From Pseudoalteromonas phenolica (lineage in GTDB: Bacteria > Pseudomonadota > Gammaproteobacteria > Enterobacterales > Alteromonadaceae), in NCBI RefSeq assembly GCF_005876835.1, contig NZ_PPSW01000011.1, positions 108,814 to 172,813 on the forward strand: a DNA stretch of 64,000 nt, given 5' to 3'. The notes beneath the pieces are model-generated. The model was not told the origin of the DNA, made no database searches, and saw nothing but the letters and a program-made list of their open reading frames with translations. A program made the position numbers and the translations under genes. Of the stretch, positions 32,482-43,071 are shown one piece after another; position 1 is the stretch's first letter, and the number at the start of each line of letters is the position of its first letter.

Positions 32482-33330
32482 CTACTCTTTAAGCCATGAC
32501 GATAACTGGCGATGGGCCAGTGATACAGCATGGCTTGGGGCGATAAACCCTTGCCAAGCATTGGGTAATTCAGAGAGTACACGCCGTGCGCTTTGTTCAG
32601 AGTCTAGCTCGACAAAACAACACGCTCCCGTCCCAGTCATTCTTGACGGGCCGTATTTTAGCAACCACTGCAGGGTCTTTTCAACCTCGGGGTAGAGCTT
32701 TTTAACCAGAGCTTCACAATCGTTACTGGTATTTTCCATAAACAACTGACTGGTTAGTTTAGGGGTGCTTCTTGGTAAATCAGGGTGAGTAAAGACTTTT
32801 GCCGTACTAATATGAACGTTGGGGAACACCACACAATACCATTTATGTTCAATTTCAACTGCATTGAGTTTTTCGCCAACACCTTGTGCTATGGCAGTTT
32901 TACCATTAATGAAGACAGGTACATCCGCACCAAGTGTTAAGCCTATTTCTGCCAAGGTGTTTAGGTCTAAGTGACATTGCCATAATGAATTTAATGCCAA
33001 CAAAGTGGTTGCTGCATCGGATGAACCACCACCAACACCACCGCCCATAGGCAAACATTTTTTTAAGCCAATCGTTACGCCTTGGTTTGTTTGCTTATAT
33101 GGCAACAAAGCTTGAGCCGCTTTAAAGATTAGATTGTCTTCGGTTTTGATATTATTGGTATCACCAACAATACTAACTTGGTTGTCATTCGTTAAGTTGA
33201 ACTCTAATTCGTCACCAAAATCTAAAAAGGTAAACAAGCTCTCTAATTCATGATAGCCGTCTTCCCGTTGATTATTGATGTGTAAAAACAGATTAAGTTT
33301 TGCTGGAGCCGTTAGAGTCAAGTTATTCAT
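32482..33330 (-). CDS. ispE: 4-diphosphocytidyl-2-C-methyl-D-erythritol kinase
   Basis: GHMP kinase of the MEP isoprenoid pathway. The 282 residues contain APAKLNLFL, the ATP loop PMGGGVGGGSSDAAT (about 93-107) and the C-terminal MTGTGACCF. It overlaps lolB by 8 nt. Confidence 0.97.
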   Translation of the reverse strand: MNNLTLTAPAKLNLFLHINNQREDGYHELESLFTFLDFGDELEFNLTNDNQVSIVGDTNNIKTEDNLIFKAAQALLPYKQTNQGVTIGLKKCLPMGGGVGGGSSDAATTLLALNSLWQCHLDLNTLAEIGLTLGADVPVFINGKTAIAQGVGEKLNAVEIEHKWYCVVFPNVHISTAKVFTHPDLPRSTPKLTSQLFMENTSNDCEALVKKLYPEVEKTLQWLLKYGPSRMTGTGACCFVELDSEQSARRVLSELPNAWQGFIAPSHAVSLAHRQLSSWLKE

Positions 33331-33916
33331 TATTAAACTGCCATGAATTGAGTTGAATTTTTATTTTTAATTTATCTTGGGTAAGCGAAATTCGTTTTGG
33401 TACCCAAAAGCCATCAACCATTTGATAGCTTTGATAGTCAATAAGCCATGTTTTACCTTGTTCATCTGTCCACTTTGCAGATTTAAGGCGTGATTGTGGA
33501 TCATATTGATTATTATCACTACTGATGGCACCGGTTAACCAAAGTGGTGCTTTTTCAAAAGGTAATTGAAAGCCACTTAATCGTGCAATCAATTCACTGC
33601 TGCTTTGATCAATATATTGCTCATCCTGATAGGCCATTTCGCTGTGATTTTCATGCTCGACTAATTCGAGTAATTGTGTGCCAATAAAGCTAGATAAAAT
33701 TAGATGTTGACGACTTTCTTTAAGTTGCCAATTAAAGTTAACAGATTGCCGATCATCTGGCGCAATAAAGGCAACTTTACCACTGGCTTTCCAGTTTTTT
33801 TGTGCCTCTAATTGCGACCGCCAATCAGTTTGCGGTACGTCTTGCTCAGTTATTCGTTGGGCACAGCCACTGATAAATAAAAAAAACATGAGCAAAATCA
33901 AATGAATTTGTTTCAA
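33323..33916 (-). CDS. lolB: Outer-membrane lipoprotein receptor LolB
   Basis: Receives lipoproteins from LolA and inserts them in the outer membrane. It has a signal peptide with lipobox FISGC, then a beta-rich LolB domain with WKASGKVAF and the terminal ISLTQDKLKIKIQLNSW. An ATG at 33937 is in frame but lacks a ribosome site; a TTG at 33916 has GGAAGGAA 6 nt upstream and gives a normal signal peptide (MKQIHLILLMFF), so I chose TTG. Confidence 0.88.
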   Translation of the reverse strand: MKQIHLILLMFFLFISGCAQRITEQDVPQTDWRSQLEAQKNWKASGKVAFIAPDDRQSVNFNWQLKESRQHLILSSFIGTQLLELVEHENHSEMAYQDEQYIDQSSSELIARLSGFQLPFEKAPLWLTGAISSDNNQYDPQSRLKSAKWTDEQGKTWLIDYQSYQMVDGFWVPKRISLTQDKLKIKIQLNSWQFNNE

Positions 33917-34001
33917 ATGTTGTTCCTTCCTTTCCATATTTGCAGGATGTTTGATAAAATTCTCGGCTTTCTAGCAGGGCTCGAGCAATTTATTGGTAGC
34001 T

Positions 34002-35261
34002 ATGACCATTATCGCACTTGGTATTAATCACAAAACAGCATCAGTTGAATTACGCGAAAAAGTGGCGTTCTCACCTGAGCAATTATCAAACGCATTGTCG
34101 CAATTAGCGAGCTCTGAGCAGTTTAAAGAGACCGTGATTGTCTCGACTTGTAACCGAACTGAGCTGTATTGTAGCCTTGAGCATAGCAATTCCCAAGCGC
34201 TTCTCAAATGGTTAGCTGATTTTCACTGTATCGACACTGAACAGCTTGAAGATAATGTTTATATTCATCAAAACCAAGACGCCATAAATCATTTAATGCG
34301 CGTAGCCTGTGGTTTGGATTCTTTAGTGTTAGGCGAGCCACAGATCCTTGGTCAGATCAAACAGTCTTACAACAGCGCAAAGCAGCATGACTGCGTGCTA
34401 CCCACTTTTGAGCGTTTATTTCAAAAAACCTTTTCAGTCGCCAAGCAAGTAAGAACTGAAACTGATATTGGTGCCAGTGCTGTATCTGTTGCCTATGCAG
34501 CAGTTAATCTAGCTAAGCACATTTACGGTCAACTAGATAAAACTAAAGTGCTGTTAATCGGTGCAGGTGAGACTATCGAGTTGGTAGCCAGACACTTATA
34601 TCAACAACACCCAAAAGCCATCACGGTTGCGAATAGAACGATTGAGCGTGCTAAAAACTTAGCTGAAGAAGTTGAAGCCGATGTGATTTCATTGGCGCAA
34701 TTGCCAGAAAAACTGCATGACGCCGATATTGTTATCAGTTCAACTGCTAGTACATTACCTATTATTGGTAAAGGTATGGTCGAGCAAGCACTCAAACAAC
34801 GCCGTTATAAGCCGATGTTGTTCGTTGATATTGCCGTGCCGCGAGATATTGAAAGTCAGGTAGGCGAGTTAGATGCGGCTTACCTTTACTCAGTTGATGA
34901 CTTACAAGCCATCGTCAACGAAAACATGGCTAGCCGAGAGCAGGCGGCAGAGCAAGCGCAAGAGATCATACTGCAAAAAACTCATGAATTTGCCAAGTGG
35001 CAACGTTCACAAGGGTCGATTGATGTTATTCGACAGTATCGAGATTCGGCGCAAGAAGTAAAAACAGAATTAGTAGAAAAGGCTGTAAATCAGCTACAAT
35101 CAGGCAAATCAGCCGAAAAAGTGTTGCTTGAATTGGCTAACAAGCTCACAAATCGTTTAACTCACGCACCAACACGGGCAATACAGGCCGCGGCGCAAGA
35201 GGGTGATATCGATAAATTGGCCGTGCTTAAACAAACATTAGGAATCGAGCAGGAAAAGTAA
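34002..35261 (+). CDS. hemA: Glutamyl-tRNA reductase
   Basis: First step of C5 tetrapyrrole synthesis, reducing Glu-tRNA to glutamate-1-semialdehyde. Conserved [15 protein letters not shown] at the N terminus, catalytic cysteine in [26 protein letters not shown] and the NADPH-binding [13 protein letters not shown]. The frame opens at a TTG (33993), but the ATG at 34002 matches the family start; 420 residues. Divergent from lolB and followed by prfA, as in E. coli. Confidence 0.97.
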   Translation: MTIIALGINHKTASVELREKVAFSPEQLSNALSQLASSEQFKETVIVSTCNRTELYCSLEHSNSQALLKWLADFHCIDTEQLEDNVYIHQNQDAINHLMRVACGLDSLVLGEPQILGQIKQSYNSAKQHDCVLPTFERLFQKTFSVAKQVRTETDIGASAVSVAYAAVNLAKHIYGQLDKTKVLLIGAGETIELVARHLYQQHPKAITVANRTIERAKNLAEEVEADVISLAQLPEKLHDADIVISSTASTLPIIGKGMVEQALKQRRYKPMLFVDIAVPRDIESQVGELDAAYLYSVDDLQAIVNENMASREQAAEQAQEIILQKTHEFAKWQRSQGSIDVIRQYRDSAQEVKTELVEKAVNQLQSGKSAEKVLLELANKLTNRLTHAPTRAIQAAAQEGDIDKLAVLKQTLGIEQEK

Positions 35262-35265
35262 ATTA

Positions 35266-36351
35266 ATGAAAGAGTCTGTATATCGTAAATTAGAGACCTT
35301 AGCCGAGCGCTATGAAGAAGTGCAAGCGATGCTAAGTGATCCAGAAGTTATTGGCGATCAAAATCGTTTCCGTGCCTTATCAAAAGAATACTCAGAACTT
35401 GAAGACGTAGTTAAAGCGTTTGCTTCTTACCAGCAAGCCCAAGACGATGTGGCGACAGCTGAAGAAATGCTGAAGGACTCAGATCCTGATATGCGTGAGA
35501 TGGCGCAAGAAGAATATAAAGAAGCAAAAGCTGCCATTGTAGCCCTTGAAGATGAACTCCAAATTTTGATGCTGCCAAAAGATCCGAAAGATAACAACAA
35601 TGTTTATCTTGAAGTGCGTGCAGGTACAGGTGGTGACGAAGCAGCAATTTTCGCTGGTGATTTATTCCGTATGTACAGCCGCTATGCTGAAACCCAAAAA
35701 TGGAAAGTTGAAGTTGTTAGCACCAACGAAGGCGAGCATGGTGGCTATAAAGAAGTGATCGCACACATCAGTGGTGAAGGTGTTTACGGTAAATTGAAGT
35801 TCGAATCAGGTGCGCACCGTGTTCAACGTGTGCCTGAAACTGAATCTCAAGGCCGTGTGCACACGTCTGCATGTACGGTCGCAGTGATGGCTGAAATTCC
35901 TGAAGCCGAAGCGATTCAAATTAACCCAGCAGATTTAAAAGTAGATACCTTCCGCGCGTCGGGTGCCGGTGGTCAGCACGTTAACAAAACAGACTCTGCA
36001 ATTCGTATCACGCACATTCCGACAGGTGTGGTTGTGGAATGTCAGGATGAGCGTTCTCAGCACAAAAACCGTGCTAAAGCACTTTCTGTACTAGGTGCAC
36101 GCCTACAACAAGCTGAAGATGAGAAGCGCCAAGCAGCTGAAGCATCTGAACGTCGTAACCTTGTAGGTAGTGGTGACCGTTCAGAGCGTATTCGTACTTA
36201 CAACTACCCGCAAGGTCGTATTACTGATCATCGTATTAACCTAACACTTTACCGTCTGAATGAGATCGTAGCCGGTGAACTAGGTGCCGTGATTGATCCA
36301 TTATTACTTGAGCACCAAGCTGACTTACTAGCAGCAATGGGTGACGAGTAA
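35266..36351 (+). CDS. prfA: Peptide chain release factor 1
   Basis: Ends translation at UAA and UAG. The 361 residues contain the GGQ motif ([13 protein letters not shown], about 231-243), whose glutamine is methylated by PrmC, encoded next. It lies 4 nt after hemA and 2 nt before prmC. Confidence 0.98.
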   Translation: MKESVYRKLETLAERYEEVQAMLSDPEVIGDQNRFRALSKEYSELEDVVKAFASYQQAQDDVATAEEMLKDSDPDMREMAQEEYKEAKAAIVALEDELQILMLPKDPKDNNNVYLEVRAGTGGDEAAIFAGDLFRMYSRYAETQKWKVEVVSTNEGEHGGYKEVIAHISGEGVYGKLKFESGAHRVQRVPETESQGRVHTSACTVAVMAEIPEAEAIQINPADLKVDTFRASGAGGQHVNKTDSAIRITHIPTGVVVECQDERSQHKNRAKALSVLGARLQQAEDEKRQAAEASERRNLVGSGDRSERIRTYNYPQGRITDHRINLTLYRLNEIVAGELGAVIDPLLLEHQADLLAAMGDE

Positions 36352-36353
36352 TC

Positions 36354-37205
36354 GTGGAAAACCTAACCGTCGCCCAAGCAATCGCTTGGGCAACCCGCAC
36401 TCTTCAAAATACCTCTGACTCACCTAAACTTGATGCTGAAGTTTTATTGCTTCATGTACTTGATAAACCTAAAAGCTATTTATTTACTTGGCCTGAAGCC
36501 GAACTTACTGATGTGCAATTGGGTGCATTTAAGAAGCTGATCGCAGAGCGAGAAACAGGGCATCCTGTTGCTCATTTAGTTGGTGTGCGCGAGTTTTGGA
36601 GTTTAGAACTCGAAGTCAATAACTCGACGTTAATTCCTAGACCTGATACCGAAACCCTAGTTGAAAAAGCGCTTAACTTAGATTTGCCTACCAATGCAAA
36701 AATGCTTGATTTGGGGACTGGCACCGGCGCCATAGCGTTATCGCTGGCATCAGAGCAGCCTAATTGGCTGGTCACTGCGGTTGATTATTCTGAGCAAGCC
36801 GTTTCGCTTGCAAAGCGAAACCAACAAAAACTCGCCTTGAGTAATGTCACTATTATGCAAAGCGATTGGTTCAGTGCAGTACCAAATCAACAATTTGATC
36901 TTATTGTCAGTAATCCGCCGTATATTGATGAACTTGATGAGCATTTGAGCCAAGGTGATGTGCGTTTTGAACCAAAAAGTGCACTTGTCGCGCCTGATAA
37001 TGGTATGGCAGATATTAAGCTAATCATCGAGCAAGCACGCCTGTATTTGGCACCTAATGGATATTTGCTGATTGAGCATGGTTATCAACAAGCGCTGTTA
37101 TTACAAGAGTTTTTTGCACAAATGGCGTATAGCAATATACTTACTATAAAAGATATGGCAGGCTGTGATCGAGTAACCATGGCCCAGTGGCAAGGCAAGC
37201 GATAG
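36354..37205 (+). CDS. prmC: Release factor glutamine methyltransferase
   Basis: Methylates the GGQ glutamine of RF1 and RF2. The 283 residues start with GTG 2 nt after the prfA stop. SAM-binding LDLGTGTGAIALSLA and the substrate-binding NPPYIDELD are intact. Confidence 0.97.
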   Translation: MENLTVAQAIAWATRTLQNTSDSPKLDAEVLLLHVLDKPKSYLFTWPEAELTDVQLGAFKKLIAERETGHPVAHLVGVREFWSLELEVNNSTLIPRPDTETLVEKALNLDLPTNAKMLDLGTGTGAIALSLASEQPNWLVTAVDYSEQAVSLAKRNQQKLALSNVTIMQSDWFSAVPNQQFDLIVSNPPYIDELDEHLSQGDVRFEPKSALVAPDNGMADIKLIIEQARLYLAPNGYLLIEHGYQQALLLQEFFAQMAYSNILTIKDMAGCDRVTMAQWQGKR

Positions 37206-37237
37206 TAACGCCCTGTTTATTATATAGGACCCCGCGT

Positions 37238-38791
37238 ATGGATGATTTTTTGTTTTCAGATGAGCCGAACGATGTTGTTGAGCCCGACAGCAATGGTGTT
37301 TGGAAAGTAATTGTTGTCGATGATGAACCTGAAGTTCATGCGGTAACTAAGCTTGCATTAAGTGATTTTGAGTTTCAAAAGAAGCGTTTAGAGTTTATTA
37401 GTGCATACTCTGGTGAAGAAGCGCGTAAGGTGATCCAAGCACATCCAGATGCGGCAATTGTATTACTTGATGTGGTGATGGAAACTGACGATGCGGGTTT
37501 ACAAGTCGCTAAGTTCATTCGAGAAACCGCGAAAAACAACCATATTCGTATAATTTTAAGAACTGGTCAACCGGGTCAAGCGCCGGAAAGGCAAGTCATC
37601 GTTAACTATGATATTAATGACTATAAATCCAAGACAGAATTGACAGCACAAAAGCTTTTCACAGTTGTGATGTCTAGTCTGCGCTCTTATCGTGACATAT
37701 TAGCCATCGAGCAATCACGACAAGGCTTAGAAAAGATTATTTGCGCTTCAAGAGACATCTTTTCATCACATTCCTTAGAGCACTTCATTAAGGGCGTGGT
37801 TCAGCAGCTAACCTCTTTATTGGGTACAGTCGATGAAGCGATTTACGCGACGTCTTTGGTTGCAAGTAACGACGCGAATCATAACGCTGAACAACTTGTC
37901 GTTTTTACTGGCCGTGGTGAGTTCGAATCTTGTGAAGGTAAACCAATTTCTGAAGTGTTAAATCAAGATCAACTTCAAGCTTGCTCTACTGCTTTGCAAG
38001 AAAAAAGCATAGTTTATAAAGACAATTATTTGTTCGCCTACTGCACCAGTGAGTTTAATCATAGCTCAATGTTATTTGTGTCTGGTATTCCTGATTTTCT
38101 AACCGATACACAAAAACATTTAATTGAAATTTTTTCGCAAAATGTACAACTAGCTTATGAGAATGTGCAACTGCAGGCTGAAGTTGAAGACACCCAACAA
38201 GAGCTAGTTTACAGATTGAGTGAAGCGCTAGAACAACGTTCTACCGAAACAGGCAATCATGTAAAACGCGTTGCGCATATTTGTTATGCCCTAGCTGAAG
38301 GGTATGGTTTACCAAGGCGTGATGCAGAGTTAGTGCGTATGGCCTCGCCACTTCATGATGTTGGTAAAGTCGGTATTCCTGATGCGATTTTAAATAAGCC
38401 AGATAAGCTTGAAGAGCAAGAATGGCAAGTGATGCAAACTCATGCTGAAAAAGGGTATGAGATCTTAAAAGACTCGCGCCGTGAAATTGTCAATGCAGGG
38501 GCGATTATTGCTAAAGATCACCATGAAAAGTGGGACGGTTCAGGCTACCCAGCCGGTAAACAAGGCGAGAGTATTCATATTTATGGTCGAATTGTTGCTC
38601 TAGCCGATGTCTATGATGCACTTCGTCATAGACGTTGTTACAAGCCTGCTTGGGAGTTAGAGCAAGTTGTGGCCGAAATTAATAGTCAGAAAGGCAAGCA
38701 TTTTGATCCTAAGCTCGTGGATGTGTTTAATAGTATTATTGACGACTTAGAGGCGATTTTAGTGAAGTATCCAGATAAGCAGAGTAGTTAA
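37238..38791 (+). CDS. Response regulator with DUF3369 and HD-GYP domains
   Basis: Receiver domain (about 20-140) with acidic pair VDDEPE and phosphoacceptor in LLDVVMET, then a GAF-like DUF3369 middle part (about 155-315), then an HD-GYP c-di-GMP phosphodiesterase domain with HDVGKVGIP and HHEKWDGSGYP. All metal-binding residues look intact, so it should hydrolyse c-di-GMP. The ATG at 37238 follows AGGA; a longer frame from 37187 overlaps prmC and is unlikely. No histidine kinase is adjacent. Confidence 0.93.
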   Translation: MDDFLFSDEPNDVVEPDSNGVWKVIVVDDEPEVHAVTKLALSDFEFQKKRLEFISAYSGEEARKVIQAHPDAAIVLLDVVMETDDAGLQVAKFIRETAKNNHIRIILRTGQPGQAPERQVIVNYDINDYKSKTELTAQKLFTVVMSSLRSYRDILAIEQSRQGLEKIICASRDIFSSHSLEHFIKGVVQQLTSLLGTVDEAIYATSLVASNDANHNAEQLVVFTGRGEFESCEGKPISEVLNQDQLQACSTALQEKSIVYKDNYLFAYCTSEFNHSSMLFVSGIPDFLTDTQKHLIEIFSQNVQLAYENVQLQAEVEDTQQELVYRLSEALEQRSTETGNHVKRVAHICYALAEGYGLPRRDAELVRMASPLHDVGKVGIPDAILNKPDKLEEQEWQVMQTHAEKGYEILKDSRREIVNAGAIIAKDHHEKWDGSGYPAGKQGESIHIYGRIVALADVYDALRHRRCYKPAWELEQVVAEINSQKGKHFDPKLVDVFNSIIDDLEAILVKYPDKQSS

Positions 38792-38795
38792 TTAA

Positions 38796-39170
38796 ATGGA
38801 ATATATTGCAATCAAACACACTCATGTGATGTTCGCACTGTTGAGTATTATTTTGTTCTACACGAGAACTGTATCTCGTTTTATGTCGGGGAAACTCGCC
38901 AGTAATAAACTCGTTTTTATTGGTAGTCACATTATAGACACTTTATTATTGGTTTCTGCTGTCGCGCTGTTAGTTGTTGCGAGTATGAATCCATTACAAC
39001 AACCATGGCTGACTGAAAAAATTGTTTTAGTGGTTGCTTATATAGGTTTAGGTTTTGTGGTTGCTAAATCGACACAGTTTAAAACTCAGGTTATCGCACT
39101 GACAGCTGCAACTATCTCGCTACTTCTAATTGGCTATTTAGCGGGTAGCAAAGCGTCATTTTTACTTTAA
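38796..39170 (+). CDS. sirB2: SirB2 family membrane protein (YchQ)
   Basis: 124 residues with four hydrophobic segments, typical of SirB2/YchQ, a family of unknown biochemical role. It has the invariant place before sirB1 and kdsA in gammaproteobacteria. Starts 4 nt after the HD-GYP gene. Confidence 0.85.
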   Translation: MEYIAIKHTHVMFALLSIILFYTRTVSRFMSGKLASNKLVFIGSHIIDTLLLVSAVALLVVASMNPLQQPWLTEKIVLVVAYIGLGFVVAKSTQFKTQVIALTAATISLLLIGYLAGSKASFLL

Positions 39171-39176
39171 GTTTCT

Positions 39177-39199
39177 TTGAGTAGGCTATGCCTACTCAA
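39177..39199 (+). terminator. Hairpin after sirB2
   Basis: TTGAGTAGGC and GCCTACTCAA are perfectly paired (10 bp) around a 3-nt loop. A pyrimidine-rich stretch with a late T-run follows. Probable terminator or strong pause between sirB2 and sirB1. Confidence 0.6.
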
Positions 39200-39342
39200 T
39201 CTCTCCTCATTTTTATACCCGTATTACCCTTTCTAAATCAATTAACAAAAACTACTTCTATAAGGCGCTACATTAATTCCTATAAAAAATGTTAGACTAG
39301 CCGATTAATAAGTAAGAGTAATAGTTAAGGTCGTTGGTATTT

Positions 39343-40143
39343 ATGACTGATATCTGGTTCGATGAACAAGACAGTAGTGCAGACTACATACCACAGCATA
39401 CATTATTTAGATGCATCGACGCTGAGCGTCAGTGGGATGCGCAGATAAATCTAGAAGAGAGTTACTGCCAGCTTGCAGAACTTGAATTAGCTGTTGATCA
39501 ATTATGTCGCGAACATACCGAAACACATACGTTGATCGATGCGCTTTTAGATGCGTTTTATACTCGTTGGTTGTTCAGTGGCAGCAATCAAAACGAAGTT
39601 GAGTACAAATTAAATAGTGTCAATCATGTATTGAAAATGCGCACTGGCAATGCCACTTCTCTTGCTTTGATTTTGACGCATTTACTGCAACGTGCACAGC
39701 TTGATGTGAACATGGTATTTCATCAAGGTGATATCATGGTTCATATCGCTTTAAGTGCTGAAGAAGGGTATATCGTAGAGCCTTGTGGCGGCAACCAAAC
39801 TTGGTATATCAATCCCGAAAACGACAGTAAAGACGAAGAGCCTTACGAATTATTATTAGGTGAAGAAGCATTTAAGCTATATCTCGCTCAGCAGAAATGG
39901 GCGTTTATTACTGCAGATAAGTTTGGTCATGCATTAAGTTGCGTTGAACAATTGATGGACTTAATCGGTGACGATCCATATGAACGTCGCGATAGAGGGT
40001 ATCTACTGAATCAGATAAATTGCCCCAAATTAGCTAAAGCTGATTTACAGTTTTTTGTTGATGAATGCCCGGACGATCCAACGATTGAGATTATTCAGCA
40101 TCAAATTGAAGAGTTACAAGACTACAATCATGTAGTCCACTAA
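39343..40143 (+). CDS. sirB1: SirB1 family protein (YchA), transglutaminase-like with TPR
   Basis: 266 residues. N-terminal transglutaminase-like fold (SNQNEVEYKLNSVNHVLKMR, then GNATSLALI) and a helical TPR-like C terminus (RRDRGYLLNQINCPKLAKAD). Function unknown in the family. The frame opens at TTG 39334; I prefer the ATG at 39343. Precedes kdsA, as in E. coli. Confidence 0.87.
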   Translation: MTDIWFDEQDSSADYIPQHTLFRCIDAERQWDAQINLEESYCQLAELELAVDQLCREHTETHTLIDALLDAFYTRWLFSGSNQNEVEYKLNSVNHVLKMRTGNATSLALILTHLLQRAQLDVNMVFHQGDIMVHIALSAEEGYIVEPCGGNQTWYINPENDSKDEEPYELLLGEEAFKLYLAQQKWAFITADKFGHALSCVEQLMDLIGDDPYERRDRGYLLNQINCPKLAKADLQFFVDECPDDPTIEIIQHQIEELQDYNHVVH

Positions 40144-40232
40144 TAAGAATAAATAGCGGGCTTTAATATTTATGCCAAGTTTAGTGTGGCGTTAAAGCAT
40201 GCTCTACAGGCTCCTGAATAGACATCTATTAG

Positions 40233-41117
<885 letters not shown>

Positions 41118-41124
41118 TAATTAT

Positions 41125-41150
41125 AAAGAGCAGCAAATTTGCTGCTCTTT
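41125..41150 (+). terminator. Terminator of kdsA
   Basis: AAAGAGCAGC and GCTGCTCTTT form a perfect 10-bp stem around AAATTT. It sits between kdsA and gcvA. Confidence 0.75.
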
Positions 41151-41168
41151 AGTTTGGTTTAAAGAATT

Positions 41169-42065
41169 ATGTCTAGAAGACTCCCGCCATTAAACGCCCT
41201 AAAAGCTTTTGAAGCTGCGGCACGTAATTTGAGCTTTACCAAAGCCGCAGAAGAATTGTATGTCACACAAGCTGCTGTCAGTCATCAAATTAAAACCCTT
41301 GAAGAGCACCTTGGGTTAAAACTCTTCTTGCGTAAAAACCGCTCCTTACTTCTGACTGAAGAAGGACAGGGTTATTACTTAGACATAAAAGAAATTTTTA
41401 ATCAGTTGGTCGATGCCACCGATAGGTTATTAGCGCGTGGCGCAAAAGGGTCATTAACGGTATGTTTAACACCAAGCTTTGCCATTCAATGGTTGGTACC
41501 TCGATTAAGTAAGTTCCATGAGCTTCACCCTGAAATTGATGTGCGAATAAAAGCCCAAGACGATGAAGAAAACTCGTTAACCGATGACGTAGACGTGGCT
41601 ATTTACTATGGCCGTGGTAACTGGAACGGGGTAGAGGCCTATCAGCTTCACAAAGAATATTTGGTGCCTTTATGTAGTCCGTTTCTACTAACAGGACCTA
41701 AACCGCTCCATGCACCATCAGATTTAAGCCAACACACTTTGTTGCATGATACCTCTCGTAGACCTTGGAAAGCGTGGATGAAAACCGCTGGGGTACGTGA
41801 TGTACCAGTGAATCAAGGGCCTATTTTTAGCCACTCATCCATGGTGTTACAAGCTGCAATTCACGGTCAAGGCGTTGCACTAGGTAACAGTGTATTAGCA
41901 AAACCTGATTTAGATGCGGGCCGCTTAGTTATTCCATTTAGTCACAGTTTAGAAAGTAAAAACGCGTTTTATCTTGTGGTCAGAGAAGCGCAAGCTGAAT
42001 TAGGTAAAATCGTTTCGTTTAAAGAATGGATGCTCAGCATGGTTGAGCAAGAGGAACAAGAATGA
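41169..42065 (+). CDS. gcvA: LysR-family regulator GcvA
   Basis: Transcriptional regulator of glycine cleavage in E. coli. 298 residues: N-terminal winged helix (RRLPPLNALKAFEAAARNLS is the GcvA signature, helix-turn-helix about 19-40) and a LysR effector domain (about 92-295). The downstream DUF423 and rlmM genes match the E. coli gcvA locus. Its TGA overlaps the next ATG by 4 nt. Confidence 0.92.
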   Translation: MSRRLPPLNALKAFEAAARNLSFTKAAEELYVTQAAVSHQIKTLEEHLGLKLFLRKNRSLLLTEEGQGYYLDIKEIFNQLVDATDRLLARGAKGSLTVCLTPSFAIQWLVPRLSKFHELHPEIDVRIKAQDDEENSLTDDVDVAIYYGRGNWNGVEAYQLHKEYLVPLCSPFLLTGPKPLHAPSDLSQHTLLHDTSRRPWKAWMKTAGVRDVPVNQGPIFSHSSMVLQAAIHGQGVALGNSVLAKPDLDAGRLVIPFSHSLESKNAFYLVVREAQAELGKIVSFKEWMLSMVEQEEQE

Positions 42066-42688
42066 TCCAATGGATTAAAGCTGATAACCCCAAAGCACAA
42101 TTTATTTTTGCCCACGGGGCAGGGGCTGGTAGTGACTCTGAGTTTATGCAAGATATGGCTAATAAGCTGGCTGATCATGGCATTCAAGTTGGCTTATTCG
42201 ATTTTGAATATATGCAAGTTGCCAAAGAAACCGGTAAGCGCCGTCCACCGGATAGAGCGCCTAAGTTACTCGCCTATTTCAGCAAAACATTAGCATCAGT
42301 CGATGCTGATTTACCTCTATTTATCGGTGGCAAATCAATGGGCGGCAGAATGGCTTCATTGTTAGTGACAGAGCATTCTTTACCTGTAAAAGGCGTGATT
42401 GCTATGGGTTATCCGTTCCACCCACCAGGCAAACCGGAAAAACTGAGAACGGATCATTTTGCTGATATTCCTTGCCCGTTTTTAGTGTTGCAAGGTGAGC
42501 GAGATACCTTTGGTACGCAAGCTGAGCTAGCGCAAATGTCATTTGCTAAAGCGCCAGCGTTTCAATTTTTTGCCGATGGCGATCATTCACTAAAACCGCG
42601 CAAGAAAAGTGGCTTTAGCGAAGAAACACATCGTCTGGACGCTGCAAAAGCCACCGCAGAATTTATAGAGCAACACCTGAATGACTAA
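42062..42688 (+). CDS. Alpha/beta hydrolase (Tex30/KANL3-like family)
   Basis: 208 residues with an alpha/beta hydrolase fold: early FAHGAGAGSDS (oxyanion region), nucleophile elbow GGKSMGGRM (serine within GKSMG), late aspartate in LQGERDTFG and histidine in DGDHSLKP. Substrate unknown. It sits between gcvA and the DUF423 gene, overlapping both (4 and 8 nt), so it is part of that operon. Confidence 0.88.
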   Translation: MIQWIKADNPKAQFIFAHGAGAGSDSEFMQDMANKLADHGIQVGLFDFEYMQVAKETGKRRPPDRAPKLLAYFSKTLASVDADLPLFIGGKSMGGRMASLLVTEHSLPVKGVIAMGYPFHPPGKPEKLRTDHFADIPCPFLVLQGERDTFGTQAELAQMSFAKAPAFQFFADGDHSLKPRKKSGFSEETHRLDAAKATAEFIEQHLND

Positions 42689-43049
42689 ACTATTTTTATT
42701 GATAGGCAGTGTATATTGCATGTTATCAGTGATGCTAGGTGCCTTTGCCGCTCATGGTTTGAAAAAACATGCCTCTGAGTATGCGGTCGATATTTTCAAA
42801 ACGGCTGCCGAATATCAGATGTTTCATGGCTTAGCCCTGATTTTAGTGGCGATGCTGATTAAACAAGGTTTAAAACTGAATGCTTCAGGTTGGTTATTTA
42901 CCCTCGGCACCATTTTATTCAGTGGCAGCTTATATTTGCTAGCATTGACTGAGTGGCGCTTTTTAGGCCCGATTACGCCTATTGGTGGCGTGTGCTTTAT
43001 TTTAGGTTGGTTGCTTCTGATGATTAAAGCAGCCAAACATAAATTTTAA
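42681..43049 (+). CDS. DUF423 family small membrane protein (YgdD)
   Basis: 122 residues, four membrane segments, with the family signature GAFAAHGLKKH near residue 21 and FSGSLYLLALT. Function unknown. Corresponds to ygdD, which stands between gcvA and rlmM in E. coli. Confidence 0.9.
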   Translation: MTKLFLLIGSVYCMLSVMLGAFAAHGLKKHASEYAVDIFKTAAEYQMFHGLALILVAMLIKQGLKLNASGWLFTLGTILFSGSLYLLALTEWRFLGPITPIGGVCFILGWLLLMIKAAKHKF

Positions 43050-43071
43050 TTAAAGAGATTTGAGAACACCT

